Part shown: piece by piece, positions 22,893 to 36,765 of the stretch | Position numbering within the stretch: the first letter of the stretch is position 1 | Layout of the letters: every line of letters begins with the position of its first letter | Origin: Spirodela intermedia | Lineage: Eukaryota; Streptophyta; Magnoliopsida; Alismatales; Araceae | Reading direction: 5' to 3' | NCBI GenBank assembly: GCA_902729315.2 | Contig: LR746272.1 | Location: 11,340,327 to 11,404,326, forward strand | Length of the DNA: 64,000 nucleotides | Translations under genes and position numbers: made by a program | Notes under the pieces: model-generated | Database searches by the model: none | Told to the model about the DNA's origin: nothing | What the model saw: only the letters and a program-made list of their open reading frames with translations

Positions 22893-25800
22893 TCAGTGGA
22901 AGCCTCCGAAATGCTGCTGGCCCATGCTGGGGAAGCCCCCACCTGGGCCTCTCCCTCCCCCGTAAGCCGACGCAGGTGGTCTCTTCTCCTTGTCCTCAGA
23001 TCCGTCAGAAAGCCCACCGACGACCCCAACATCTGACAGAGACACCTTCTTGGCTGCGCATCACAATCGGGCGGCAGAAGCAAAATGAGATGCGAAAGGC
23101 AAAACATTCGGAGAGATCAAGCATGCACCTAGCAAGTGGAATTATGAGAAGATCATGACGATGATGAATTAGGGCATCCAATGAACTGGGGATCCTCTCA
23201 AACGCGTGGAATTTCTCTGTAGTTTAGATTTACAGGCCCGTCGTCAATCTTAGTAGATAGATGCCTCTCTCGAGATCCTCCTGCTTACTCTTCTTGCCCA
23301 CGAGATCATGCACTACTCCCAAGTGGTGGTGATGTGCAGACATGAAAGAAAATGAGGAAGAAGATGCTTACGTGCTGTCAGATTAAGATCAATAAGGCCA
23401 CGACTCAGTGAATCAGCCCATATACCGGATTTCACTTGAAAAGCTTCCTTCTTGGGGCCAAGATTAACGTTTCCAGCGGTACTGTGCCCAGAATTCGATG
23501 AATCAGTATGCGAGGTGAAGTCGCCAAAAATGTCAGGTCCTTCAAATGTGTTCAACGACACTGCTGCAAAAGGATCGGAACTAGAAGCTGGTGGCACTGT
23601 CACGGGGGTCCCCTTCCCACCAGGAACGCCTAAATCTGCTGCAGCAAATAGGTCAACGTTTGGTGAAGATGAAGTAGGAGCCCTGGTCTGGTTTCCAAAT
23701 AGATCAATGGGATCCTGCAGCGAGAAAAATGAAATATTGCATAAAAGGTCAGCAAAGAGAGAGAAATGAGGGCTGAAGTCATATAATAACATATGTAGAT
23801 CCTAAAGTGGATAGAGAAAGATTCGCAGCAATGAAATCTGGCAATTTCCTCTCTAGCGGTTTTTAAATTTTAGTTGAATATTTTGAATCACTCATTCCAT
23901 TTTTGAACTGTTTCAGGATGAGTCAAGATCAAAAAATGAAGCATGTCAAAACACACAAACACATGCGCGCACGCATCAATCGATTCAGAATGAAATCTAC
24001 TGGCATTTTCAATCAATTCTATTCTTAAAAACCCTTCCTGCAAATGCAATAAATGTTTGGATGATACCATTAAGGATAGGAATGAAGATGATTCGATGAG
24101 AAGGAATTTTCAACACTTTTTCTGAGGATGCAGTTTGGAGAATACTAGAGGAAGATAAGGGGCGAGGCGAGAGCAAACTCTATCCAAACACTATTCCAAA
24201 AATCAGAAAAAATAGGTGTGTATCCGACCAGAAAATTTGGGGCATTATCTCGCGCAGTAAATGAAAATTTGAAGCTCGGAATTGTAACAGAAGGAGAATT
24301 ACACAGATGGGAGGGACTAATCAGAAACAAAAGTAAATATATAAAGTTCTTTACTCATGCAAAGTAGTCTCTAACAATGAGTTACAATAAATTCGACATA
24401 AAGATGCATAATTTATAAATATCATCTCTTCTACTTCTAAGAGTTCAGGGCTCGACATTTGATCTCCATAACGCATAATGTTTCTATCACAACTAAAGTG
24501 TCACGAGCCAAAAATTCTGATTTCGCGGATTACACCAGGTGTGAAGTTTTCTGACATTGGAGGTCAGGAAGTCTACGATCCTGTCAATCTGCTAACAACA
24601 AAAAGATTCCGGTTTGGATGTTGTCATGGATTTTCTTTTCACAATGTGAGAGAATTTTGTGCGAGAAAGGAAGCTGGACTTTTCCTTCTATATCGAATTG
24701 GACTCCATGGATGAAATGATAAACTACAGAGAAGAATTGAAAAGATAATTTCGCTCATAGAGTCTAACGGTGCATGAAAAACAGAAGAGGCAACTAGAAG
24801 AGGATTGAAAGTGAAGTACAAGAGGAAAATATAGAAGATTGTATGCTTCCTCACCCCAAAATTATGAGGATTTGGAGGAAAATAATCCAAAATGGCATTC
24901 CTATCCCGCTGTTTATCATCTTTTGCGTCTCTTTGGGACAGAAAATACCCCCTAAAGTGACCAGCCTGAGAACACTTGAAGATGGGCATTTGAGGTGAAA
25001 GAAGCAGGTGACAGACTGGGCTTTCGTTTTGGCCTTTGAACCAAACATTTACTAGAAGCAGATACGACTAGAAGACACAAGTATCTGACAAGCATATGTA
25101 CGTTACCCTTGTATGGGATGGATAGAAGGTTTGTACGGGAACTCTTTCGAGTAGGGGGATGGGGAGGAACGTAGGGATGAGAGTAGTTGTTGTGTAACTA
25201 AATGAAAATTTCAAGTTCCCTTCTCAGATATAAAAATAATACTCTTTTGATTCAAACTTTTCCAAAAAATATGATTCTAGAACTCTAAATTATTTCCATT
25301 CACTGAATCTCCCACCTCACACGTGTATCTTGTCCCTTGCCTAATCAACAGTGATAAGGGGAAAAGAGAAAATAAATTTGACAAGACGAAATAAAGATTT
25401 TCCTCGTTGACACTATGCCAGGGAAAAAATGGTATGTCACAAGGTAGGATTTAATAGCTGACCTGTTCCTTGAAAACTGCTGATGCTTCTGTACGAGGTG
25501 TGGCTGACACAAAGGTTGCATCTGCGAAGAGATCAACATCATCTGAAGCACTAGTGCTTGACGTCGTTTCTCTTGATACTGTTGCTGGTGCATCCATCAG
25601 GTCACCTATTAAACTATCTCCAAAAAGATCCACTTGTTTAAAGCTTGTGGAAGCTGATTCTGTAAGTGAAAACACCCATTTTTTTACAAAAATCAACAAA
25701 AATACATCAGATCAGACGTTTTTACAATAGGTCTATGCCACATAATTTTAAAGAAAGAGCAAGAAAATTTAATCTTAGATGACCAGGAGATCCTAGGAAT

Positions 25801-28800
25801 GTCATAAAGAGTAGAAGCCTTGAAAACAGATGCACCAATTTCGTGGTCCAACACATGGTTTCAAATGGAAACAACTAGATCAAAAGATGCACAATGAGGA
25901 CATGAGTGCAACGTAAGTGGACTACTGCAGAACACGCAAGTGGACGACAGTCAGAAGATTCATCAGTTGTGACGCATGGCCTTGTGAGATTTAATTAATC
26001 CTGTATCGCTACGACTATGCAAGATTCCCAGACTTTGATTATTTCTGACTTTCAGGAATCTCTTATGGACACCCTGTTTCAGTTATGTATTTTCAACCCT
26101 GAGGTAGTCAATCATCTGCTATCAGGCGTACTATTTTAGTTAATAATCATGATCTTCTCGGACGGAATTGCATGGTTTACTCAACATAAGCAAGTTATGA
26201 AGCCAGTATCTATAATCTGGCCATATAATAGAAAGAATGTAATGAAAATGCATAGAAATAAACTAAAGAATGAAAAACCCTGACTACAGATCTTTCCATT
26301 CCTTGGTTACAAGTGATGGTAAATGTACATACCAGAAATAGAAGATCCTCGAGGGTCAAAATCATCAAAATCATCAGCTTCGGTGTTTACTTGAGCACTT
26401 GAACTTTTGGAAATGCCATGCGTTGCCGATGGCTTTTTTGAAGAATCCCTGAAAAAAGAAAATTCGCGCACCCAGGATTGGCAAAATATGAATATCATAA
26501 TCGTAGCATCAAATAAACATTCGATATACCAAAAAAGATTAAAATCCTGATACAATAGACGAAGAGCTGGTAAAAGGACAAAAGTTCGCCCATCTTTTTG
26601 TGGACGTCTGGTTAGCAGTCTTGTTGCAACTATCAGCTGCTCAGGTTACAATGATGGGATAAATAATGAACACAAAACATCCAAAATTTTACCAAGAAGT
26701 CATCTTTATTATATGTATTGTCATGTCAGCCAAGGTTACGACCAGGTCGTCTCGGTACAGCTTGAGCAGGTTATTCATAGACTTTTAAGTGGCATGCTTA
26801 AAGTTAATGTTTTCAAATATATTTTCTGGGTATAAAAACGCTGAATATGAAATTGTTGTCTGGATCCAACAAAGATGTTGGAGAGCTGAGATCGATTTCT
26901 GTAAACGACCCAGAAGGCATTTTGAATGGCTGAGATCAATTTCTTCCAGCTAGGTCCGGTACGAGCAAGCATAACTACAAAACCACATATCTAGAAATGT
27001 ATGTAGTGGATGCACCAAATGAATATTGATATAACAGAGTCAATATGAGCAAAGAAACAAGTGAATAAGCGAATATCATGTGAAACTAATCAGAATTGCA
27101 GCACAAAATATTCGGGTTAGGATTCCAGCTTTGTGGCAGACTGAGAAACTTAACACAAGTGATGGACATTAAGAACCAAATTCTAGCTAATAAGATGATA
27201 ATGGACCATCTCAACACCATGTCAACTTGAAGCATATCAATCCACCTCTCATGAATTGGACTGATACAGGTTCAACACTCAGGCTTCAGGGGCCTTTCCT
27301 AACTGTAGGGATAATGGAAAAAAGAAGATAAAAAAAAGTAATTAAAATGAAAGAAAGAAAAAGAATCCTTCCACCGCAGCCTTTTGCCATCCCATCTGAC
27401 TGCCAATACTTTCTTCTTTTCCTTTTTCCCTTTTTTATCCTTCCACGAAACTAGGGCCCCAAAAACCTGAGGCAGAATGGAGATCGACTATCGAGGAGTC
27501 AGGAATGGGGGTGAGGAGGAGGGCCTATTAGAATGTTATCTGTTTTGGTCATTAGCAAATCAGTATCTATATGATTATAAGTCCGCAATGCTGGTCACAT
27601 CACAGTGACGCATAGTCATTCACGATTTACATGTCAATGGAGTTGGTTTCATTGTGAGTCAGCACTAAATCAAGCCAAGTCACCCAGCAATATCCCAAGG
27701 GGAAACAGACTACAGAGCTTAAGCAAACACACGGCAAGGAAGGTGGACTTCTAACTTTTGACTTTGGTTATACGAACTCAGAAATAAGCAATTTTTCAGC
27801 ATAACACTAATTAAAACAAACGATCAAAAAAAGAGGGTAGACAAGAAAATGGTACAGAGTCAACCTGCTCTGCCTGGTCATTCCCTTCGATTTTATTCCA
27901 TCACCCACACCAGAGTATTTTTCTTGGAATTTTTCATAATCATCTTTCTGGCCATTTTTCCAATTGGCTTCATCTCCATATCGATCCTTGTCTTTGTAGC
28001 CAGCACTAAAAACCTCATCCTCCTTTGCACCACCTAGGCCATCATACTGGTCACTCCGCTGGAAGTTGCTGCTACCATACGAAGATGAACTTGACTTGTA
28101 ACTGATGCCAGATGAAGACAATCCAACATACCTGCATATGGTACCATCATGAGAGAAAGCAATGATTCACCAGCTTCACTATAGTCACTAGGTGGTGATA
28201 AACTTTGCGGAAAACGAATAAAATGAATCGGGTATAACGAAAGTTCATGAAGTGGTCAGAACACACTTGTCTCGGTTTGCAGCAGCTTTATTCCTGATTG
28301 CTTGCAACTTCTCCTTGTCATTTAGAAGGCCCAATATAGTTTCCACCTTCTTTCTAACGTTAATCCCGACATCTTTCCCGTTTGGCTCAACGTATTCAAA
28401 ACTAGAAAGTGACTTCACAAATAGAGGGGATGCAAGGAGTGATAGTAAATGTTAAATAAAGAGTTTGATCAGCGAAAACATTTTAAGATCAAAAATGATC
28501 TTCCAAACATAGAAACATACAGAGACTTGAAAGCTGTGCTCTAAAATGTCATCAACTGCACGTTCAGAGCCATTGGCGAGCAAGTACTCAATAACAGACA
28601 AGGCCTGAAATGAAAATTCCGCTATTAGAATGAAGAGAAAAAACTGACATAAAGCAACCAAAAAAAATTCACAAGAAAAAGTTTTAAAATGGTTTCTTTA
28701 ACAACAGGAAAAATACCAGGGAAATTTACCTTATACACATGCCGCCAGTTTGGTCCAGTGTCTGTCAACCTCGTCCAAAGAACATTCATGACCATCTGGC

Positions 28801-30669
28801 ATTCGGTACTTCGAGAAGAACATACATTTTAGCAAGAAGAAGAAGAAGTGACGAGGTTAACAAGAAGATAGGGAAGCAAGATACAACAAGAGAATTGACT
28901 AGGAGCAGACAGAAGTACAATTTTTTCGTAGCCTGGGAGATTTCTGATAAAGCTGACCCATGAGGACCCCATGGTTCATCATTGGTTGCATCAAGAACCT
29001 AACATTTTGAAAGGAAAATTTGTGAGATAAAAGCATAACCAACATTCATTTCCAGTATATTTCCCCATATCTTGTGAGTCCAAAGGAAATGCAGCTCATT
29101 AAAATCACAAATTTTAAATAAACAGCAACTAATCATTTTCTGATTCTAGAGCAATGCGACCAACAACAAGATATGTAGGTCAAAATGACAAGAAGCTAAC
29201 GCTTGTCTGTGTTCCAGAAGTCATGTATAGGCTAAAATGGATAATTACTGGAAAAGAGTGCAATGACAAACGACTGCTCAGAACGGTGAAGGGAGAAATA
29301 AAGGACACTTCAACTTGTCTAAAAAGAAGAGGGACTCTGTGAGGCACCCAACATCCACGTTGTTTCGAGTACCAAGATTTGGTTCAAAAAGGAAGGGCCG
29401 TTGATCAGTGGACTTAAATGTGGGACTATCAATACCAAACTCGATGCCGGTATTCACTTGATATTAGTGTCAATTACGACCACAAGAAAGGGAAACCCTC
29501 GGTTAAATCCCACACAGAAAAGTTAATACACAATAAAACCAGCTACCATGCAAATTGTGTGACGCCCCTCGCATGGACGAATGAGGTCCTGTGCACAGGA
29601 ACTCACCGCCAGCATGAGGCCGTGCGGTTGCATGTGTGGGCATGTGCACAACAGCACGATGTGCCACAGTGTGGCACATAGTGAGCAGCAACTGCCACAG
29701 ACGAGAGTGTCTCTTCGTCATGAGTGGGGGTGGTTATGGTCATGGTTACATAATCTGCCAGTGTGACCAGCACCATGCAAACATTCAAATTTAAAAGAAA
29801 AAATGTGCATCTTTATCTCGTCTTCCCAGTGTCGCACTAATCATAGAATATATTAAATATAACTGAACACATTCCTTTTTTTTTGGCATGGTGACAATCT
29901 AGATTCTGAAGAAATTAAAGCTTGATTTACTGTGCAGGACACCTGAAGATATTGAAATATCCAACCGCCTGTAAAAGGAGACTACTTTTATCGTTGAAAC
30001 TACTGAGCCGTAAGACCTGATTAATTTTTAGTGACCTCAGAGGTTAGTGAGAAGTGACCTGCCCAAGGGAATGGGGAGTCTGTAATTGCTCTGGCAATAC
30101 TTTATTTAGGGAGAGACTGTAGGAAGGAGGGAGTTCACCCTATTCCCTCTTATATGTGGGCGTAATGCGAGAATTGCCATTCCTGGGGAAATGTGATTTC
30201 CACCGAAGAGGAAATGGCAAAAGTAATCTCGAGATTGAATTCTCACCCAGTTCTAATCCTCCAGAATACATGTACATGTCTCCGTGCTGCCTCACCGACC
30301 TGAGCAGGAATATGGATACATGTACAGCTTGATGTGCTCCTAGTCACGGAATGGGCGTATTTTGCATCGCATAGAAATAAATGAAAACCTCACATGCTGA
30401 ACTGAGAATCAACCAAAGCACAACGATCTCCGTAAAGAAATTACCAATGACTAAAATGAGCATCCTCACCTTCTGTTCGATCTCTGGCACCTTGAGGACT
30501 TTCAAATTGACCTCTCTCTTTCTGCAAAATAAAAAGATAATCAGATGGTATCCAGATTTCTCTGCCGCCAATCTCCAGTCGCGAAATCAATGCGTATAAA
30601 AAAAAAACCCTGCGCTGAGGGAACCCACATCTCCCGAACGGCCTGATCCAGAACCTTCATGAAATCCAT
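22893..30669 (-). CDS. EPSIN1: Clathrin interactor EPSIN1-like (ENTH-domain protein)
   Basis: Adaptor for clathrin-coated vesicles at the Golgi/trans-Golgi, with a role in vacuolar trafficking in Arabidopsis. Eleven minus-strand exons: 30669-30629, 30521-30470, 28998-28919, 28808-28730, 28604-28521, 28412-28267, 28131-27865, 26448-26333, 25659-25463, 23714-23372 and 23053-22893. They join in phase to 521 aa. The ENTH domain (about 1-145) opens [18 protein letters not shown] and contains [13 protein letters not shown] and [15 protein letters not shown]. The unstructured tail has [12 protein letters not shown], clathrin/adaptor-type motifs [28 protein letters not shown] and DPFAAV, then the conserved [21 protein letters not shown]. 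It ends FGGFH. The MDFMK start separates it from EPSIN2/3 (MKKAF). Intron 2 is 1.47 kb with a GC-rich block; intron 7 is 1.4 kb and intron 9 is 1.75 kb. Confidence 0.94.
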
Positions 30670-33600
30670 GACGGCAGCCTCAGAATCTGCAGATCGAAGA
30701 TGAAGAACACATACACCCAAAGAAAATTAGACCCCCGGATACCCGATACACGAGAAGATGCAGGGAATTTTCCCAGGGCCAACTTTTTTCTCCCCTTGGT
30801 ACGCACCTGCGCGACGGATCTGTGTTACCCACCGTCTTCCGAGCTCCAAAGCTCCGGTTCTTCCCCAGTACACGAATAGAGAGCAGTATCTTTGCCTCGG
30901 TTTTCCGCATCAGGCGATAGCATCTCCGGAGGTCCATCGGACGGCTGCCATAGCTCAATAATCTCCAATCCCCGATGCATCGGACGGCAATTATGCCTCA
31001 ACTATCTCCTCTCCCCCCAGCCCTACAATCTTAACGGGTCTGATCTGGGACACCGCGAGAGGTGGGCGAGTGGACACCAAGTGGGGCCCGCCAACGCATG
31101 CAGGGCACGATGTTGTGCCCTTTATTTGCGTCGGTCTGATGAGACAACCCTCCAACTAGCTCACGTGACCGAACCGGGCCGGGCCGGGCCGGGCTCAAAG
31201 AAATGCCCGAGTATACCAGGCCGGTTCAGGCGGGTAGATTAAACATTATCCTCGACTACTCGTAGCATGCTTCTAAAGAGCCCACTGGGCTTGCACACAT
31301 GCACGCCACTATTGGACCCATTCCAGGTCCCGGTCCATATCTTGGGAGCCCAATTTTCGGCCCCACTGTCTTGGCCTGAACGCAAAAAAGCCACGTGTCA
31401 CACGATCGAACACACATGTAATCCTGCATTTCGTGTTCCACTGGTTTGACTTTGGACACACGTCGCATCGACATATCCTTGTCATTACTATTCTTGCTGT
31501 GGTTTTATAATGAGTAGCAATATGACTTGTTAGGTATCTTATTATTATTATTACTATAAATAGGAAGAATAAGTCCAGTATTTATTAAACTAAATGTATA
31601 ATAAAAAACCAGTTGAAATTAATAATGTAACAAAAATGGCATCCCCCAAGTCCATAAATCTATTTCACACCATTATACAGTGGATGATGTGTGAACCGTC
31701 GTGGCAATCATCTGCTCGCGGTGCGTTGGCACGGAGCTGGCGGTAAGGCCGGAGCTGACGGCTTGATTTATTTTATGGGCAAGTCCACGGTCGGAAAGGA
31801 TTAAATACAGAACTCAGTGATGTTGACTTGAACATGACAGGTGGACCTCGTGATTCAACGGCGACTTTTCTCCGGCCTAGGAGAGTCTACGCCGTGGCGC
31901 ACAACGCCCTACATCCGCTCTCAAACAGAACACTGCCGTTACTTCCTTCCACTCGTGTGTTAAAGAATAGACGCAGGCGCTGATGGACCAGCTGGCCCAA
32001 GGGGGGACACGGACCTTGGAATAGAATCAGCTCTCATTGGCGCCTCCGTAGGCCGCCCACGAGGGAATAGTTGACCGGGCAGCGCCGCCAGTCCGGGCAA
32101 AGGCACGAGCTCGCACGTTTAAAAAACACATTAAGTCAGAAGCCGCCCTTCGCAAACTCGCACGTGACACAGAAACGCACTCTCGATCCCCTCCCCGAAG
32201 AGGTTATTACTACAAGGCGAGATATTGAAACCTCGACTCGTTCTCCCTCGCGGGAGATCAGTCAACGCTGAGGGGAGGAGGCCAGCTCCGCCATTTCCTA
32301 CAACCGAGAATAGAGTCAAAGGATGGATTTGCGAGCGGCAGAGACGCGTAGAGTCGCTATTCGCTGCGAGGACGGATCCACGTGCGCTTGTTCACTTCCA
32401 CAAGCCACCTTCAGGGATCCGGAGAGAACAAGCCATATCTAGAGAGAGAGAGAGAGAGGGAGAGAGTTCATCTGCCGTTAACACTGGGTAGGTGGTGTCA
32501 AGAGGAAGTAAGCATGAGCTGTGAGAATCCTAGGCTCGGTTTCCGTCTATTCAAACGTAACTTCAATCATGCGATCGTACACATCTTCCGGATAAGCCAT
32601 GGCGCTAGTTTAGATCCACCCCACCCCCCCCCCCCACAATGTCGTCATATAGTGGGAAAAGTCAGCGAAGGAAATGCCGCGAGTGAAGGAAGAGAACGGT
32701 CAACCTTGTGTCTAGACGTCCAGTCATTTCGAAGTAAATGGTCTTTGGCTGGAGCTCTGGGCTTCTGTGTCCACTTGCCTTTGATTTTCCTCTCGCAGTG
32801 AAAGCCAGGCCGTATTCCTCCTCCCATCTTTTTACACTAGCGTTGACCCGCCGCTACTCCAAGCAGCTGCGGCGTGCCCTGCATGTAGAAACCTCAACGT
32901 CGCCTTCCGAGAGACACAAACGAGGATGAATTCCAACGGATATATGCAGTTTTTCCTCTGATCTCGCGTCAATCCATCCCAACGTAGAAAACTCCCTAGC
33001 TTGCTGCACTCACAGATTTTAAGGATACGACCCGGATATTTTTAGAGGAATTTAGCTAGGGAATTCGCGGGCATAACGTGAAGCGGTGGGAACTTAGGCA
33101 TTTAAATAAGCCCATGATATGAATCGGCCAGCGGTCGTCTTGACGTGTCGCACAGAGACGAAAACAGGTCCTCCTTCGCCCTCCCGTTCTCGGGCGCCCC
33201 CGCCTGATCCCGCTAATACCATTTATATACAGAGAGTTGTCTATTAAAAAATAGCCGGTGGAGGGAAGCCGCTACCTTTCGTATACATCTGTACGTCATC
33301 GCGCTTGCCCTGAGCCGTCGAGCTTTACAGACTGGGTATATCTTATGGATAATTTTCTAATGTTTGTGGACAGACGAAGACAGTCGATTCTTGTATTTAT
33401 ATCGCGGCTGTTCTTCGAAGGTTCTTCGAAATTGATACTCTGACGGGTTCAAATCGCCAGTGTAGCCTTCTCATGGCGGACGGCTTGGGGGGGTTGGGGA
33501 GAGAGAAATTATTGAGGCTGAGGAACGGCCGTGTGGGGAGAAGAACCAGGAACATGAACAGTGGGTTCGTTCAGAGAAAAATGCAAGAGAGGGAATCTTC

Positions 33601-34045
33601 CCGTTTGAAAATGGCTGGCGTGGGCCACCCTCGCCGGGGCTTCGCTCGTCCTCACCCTCCACCGCCCCATGCAAATTTCGTGATCCTTCCTCAGAAAGGC
33701 AGAAAAGTTGAGCAGACTTCCGGGGCGCAGATGGCGATCGTACCCATGTTCGTGTTTAATAGAGAGGAAAAAAGAAAGAAACAAACAAACAAGGAAGAAG
33801 AGGACGAAATGAACAGGAATTGGAAGCCTAAATCGGCGGAAACACAAGTTTAACTACGATCTTCTATACAAGTATACAGGTACAAGATGGTAACCTGCTA
33901 CGGATTGAAGGGAGGAAATTAGGAAAAAGAAAGAAAATTAGCCATGGCCGGAGAAGCTCTGTAGAGATTTCTCCACCACTCTCCCTTTTGTTGTCGTTCC
34001 TCCGTCGTCTGGGATCGTTAGAAGCCACCCCGCCCGCTCGCCCAT
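30670..34045. other. EPSIN1-like promoter and MYB 3' flank
   Basis: No supported gene. The epsin 5' leader and promoter occupy about 30670-31400, with some GGGCC/GCCCA motifs. Further right are a (GA)n tract near 32440-32456, a C-rich run at 32617-32636, and ORFs without recognisable domains, including a basic 126-codon frame at 33473-33853 that I do not trust. Confidence 0.45.
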
Positions 34046-35606
34046 CTAGTCCAAGAGGCTGTACCCTCCGGGGGGGCAGAGCAAGTCCACCGACTCCAGT
34101 CCAAGGTCCATGAGAAAGGCGTCAATCCCTCCTCCACCATTGCCGGGCCACGAGACGTAGCTGTTGCTGTTCTCCGTGGAGAGAGAAGAGGAGCCTGCGG
34201 ATATGTCCTGGGATGGCGAGAAGGCGTAAGCGGCGGCGCTGCCGCCGCAGCTCGAGAGGTCGGCGTGCGCCAGCGTCGTGAAGGATCCCGAGTCCGGCAC
34301 GAGTTTGCTGGAGTCAAACCCAAGACCGGCGTCCACTGATGTCAATGTAGATGAAGAGCTGTTCTCGTTGGACATGGAGAAGGATCCGAAGCCGTAGTTC
34401 TTGGAGGACATAGAGAAGGAGCCGAAGCCGTAGTTCTCGGACTTCACGAGGGGCATGGCGCGAGGGAGGGGAGGCGGGGAAGGGGTCTGACGGATCAGGC
34501 TATCGTTTCTGTTGGTGATGGAGTAGACGTCAGCCTGCCCCGCCTGCATCTTCTTCTTCAACTTGGTGTTCCAGTAGTTCTTCACATCGTTGTCTGTTCT
34601 TCCGGGAAGGTGCGAGGCAATGACGGACCACCTTGAGCAGACCACAAGCAGAACAATTTTAGTGCGATAAAACCAGAGGAGGGCTCACATCTCTCAAGAA
34701 CAAGGAAGAACAGGGAGGAGGGAAGTCACCTGCTGCCTATGGTCTTGAAGAGAGAGCATATGACATTGTCTTCCTCCTCAGAGAAGCCACCATGCTTGAT
34801 TCCAGGGCGGAGGTAGTTGAGCCATCTCAGACGGCAGCTCTTGCCGCAGCGCTTGAGGCCTGGTGCAGGAAAGTAATGAAACAAAATTTAGATTCGAGAA
34901 AGTATATTGGGGAATATTTCCGTTCTCATGACGAATAATTCCGGGTATTCCGCCGGCGATCTTCGTGTCAAGAAAAAACACGATATTTCGATTGAAAAAG
35001 TTAGAAGGATTTGGTGTGGAAATTTGTCAAACGATCGGGATGAAACATTGTCGAGACCGACTTGGGGGTCTAGATTGAGAGAAAGGAAAAGGGGAGATGG
35101 AAAATCGAAGACGCAAGTCGTCACAATTTCTCCGATCCCTGATTTCTCTGCTCTCTACTGAACAAGGAGAAGCCCGAGGGAAAGAACACAGAAGGGAAGG
35201 AAGAGAGCAGGGTCTGAAAGACTCAAAACCGAATGCCGTTGAGAAAAAAGGCGAAAATTTTAAAGGAATAGGCCATCGTCGCCACGGATGGAGATGAAAG
35301 GAGCACAATAAAAGAGTTATCGACACAAGCAAGGAAGGCTCTTTAATCTGACAATGAAAGAAATTAAGACAACGAAGCTCGGGAGGACGACATTGGGGTA
35401 AAAAGGAGTGGGGGATGGAGAGAAGGCTTCTGAAGCAGGAAAAAACGTTTGCGGAGCAGGAGGAGGAGACCTGCTCTCTGAGGCAGTGCAATCCAGTTGC
35501 CACCGGTGCCATGATTCTCCACGTAATTCTTCAGGGCTGCATCCTCTTCGGGACACCACGGACCTCTCTTCACACTCGCTTTGTCACAGCAAGGCGCTCT
35601 CCCCAT
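34046..35606 (-). CDS. R2R3-MYB transcription factor, subgroup 14 (RAX/MYB36/MYB68 type)
   Basis: DNA-binding regulator. Relatives control axillary meristems (RAX) and Casparian strip or root differentiation (MYB36, MYB68). Three exons, 35606-35471, 34859-34730 and 34631-34046, encode 283 aa, with introns at the two conserved R2R3-MYB positions. R2 runs from [16 protein letters not shown] to [11 protein letters not shown]3 from [19 protein letters not shown] to [14 protein letters not shown] with the usual Phe in place of the first Trp. [17 protein letters not shown] and [12 protein letters not shown] are hallmarks of subgroup 14. The C-terminal half is Ser-rich, with a tandem decapeptide [10 protein letters not shown]. 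An in-frame ATG six codons upstream (35624) exists, but the family starts at MGRAPCC. The exact orthologue is not resolved. Confidence 0.92.
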
Positions 35607-36730
35607 CACCTCTGCAGACCCCACGAAACCGACGGTGGAGAGGAGGAAGAGGAGGAGGCACGCTGCCGCAGGGAGACTACGCCTCGAGGAGCAAATTACC
35701 CAGCTGCTGCCGCCTCTACCTTTTAAAGAAAACGTGGGTCGCTACCGAGGCGCAATTGCTTGACCTTGTACGTCGTCTCTGGATTCCTCCAGACAGCATT
35801 TGTCTATAATCAGATATCGCCCCTCCTTTGACCCCCGCTAAACGTCAAGGCGGCCCTGCTAGCCTCCGCCTCCCTGCGAGTCGTCTACAGACAGACCGGC
35901 TCAACCCCGGGTTCTCATCGGGCCTGCATTTCTTGGTTCTGTCCCCGTAATTGCTCGTCATCTCCTCTCTCTCTCTCTCTCTCTCCCCCTATCTCCCTTC
36001 TTTCCCTCTCTAGGTACCAAGTCAACGCTGTGAAGTGAACGGTGGTAAATATATGGTTTTGAGCACGGGATATTCCCGGCTCGTGCGCAAACACCAAACC
36101 TCGTGTGTTGCCTTAATCAGGCGTTTCCAAGTCAAAGGGGATAACGGAGGAGAGAGACGGGACGTCGCTAGTCGCCATGAGAGTGATCGCCCCCTTGCTT
36201 CTTCCTCTCCAGTTCGAGCGGCGACCAATCCTTCGGGTGGGTAGGAGGGTTCTGTGCAAACTTCCCCCATGCATCAAAGGCTCATCAGGACGCGCCCATA
36301 GGGTTAAAGAGAGAGAAAGAGACAGAAAGAGATAGAAAGAGATAGAAAGAGAGAGCAAGAGAGAGAGAGAGAGAATATTGCGGCCGACGCGGGAAGCGGG
36401 GACCATGGAGGGAGACAACGCGGAGTAGCAGACTTGTTCCGTTCACGCCGGGGGGGGGGGAGACAGAGACACGAGAACCGCCGTCCTTACCGGGGGTGGG
36501 GGGGAGGGGGGAGGGGGGGCGCTCTTGCCTCATCTGCCTTTACAGGTGACCGGTCAAACCACAAAACTCGCTGTTTTCATCCCATTGACACTGTCGCCCA
36601 TCTCCCAGACGACGCGAGTTTAACTTCTACCATAACCCGCTTACCCTTTCCGTCTGACTCTGCAAAAAGACTGGAGGGGTGACGGGACGGGTCCCCCATT
36701 CACGTCGTTCTCATGCTGCGTAGGTTATCG

Positions 36731-36765
<35 letters not shown>

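Noticed and set aside
33430-33470. tRNA-like GGGTTCAAATC box
   Set aside because: No matching D-arm, anticodon arm or acceptor stem can be paired around it.
33473-33853. 126-codon basic ORF upstream of the MYB stop
   Set aside because: No signal, domain or homology visible, and composition follows local low-complexity DNA. Probably chance.
35607-35624. Upstream ATG adding MGSAEV to the MYB
   Set aside because: Subgroup 14 MYBs begin at MGRAPCC. The extra six codons are not part of the family and are likely 5'UTR.
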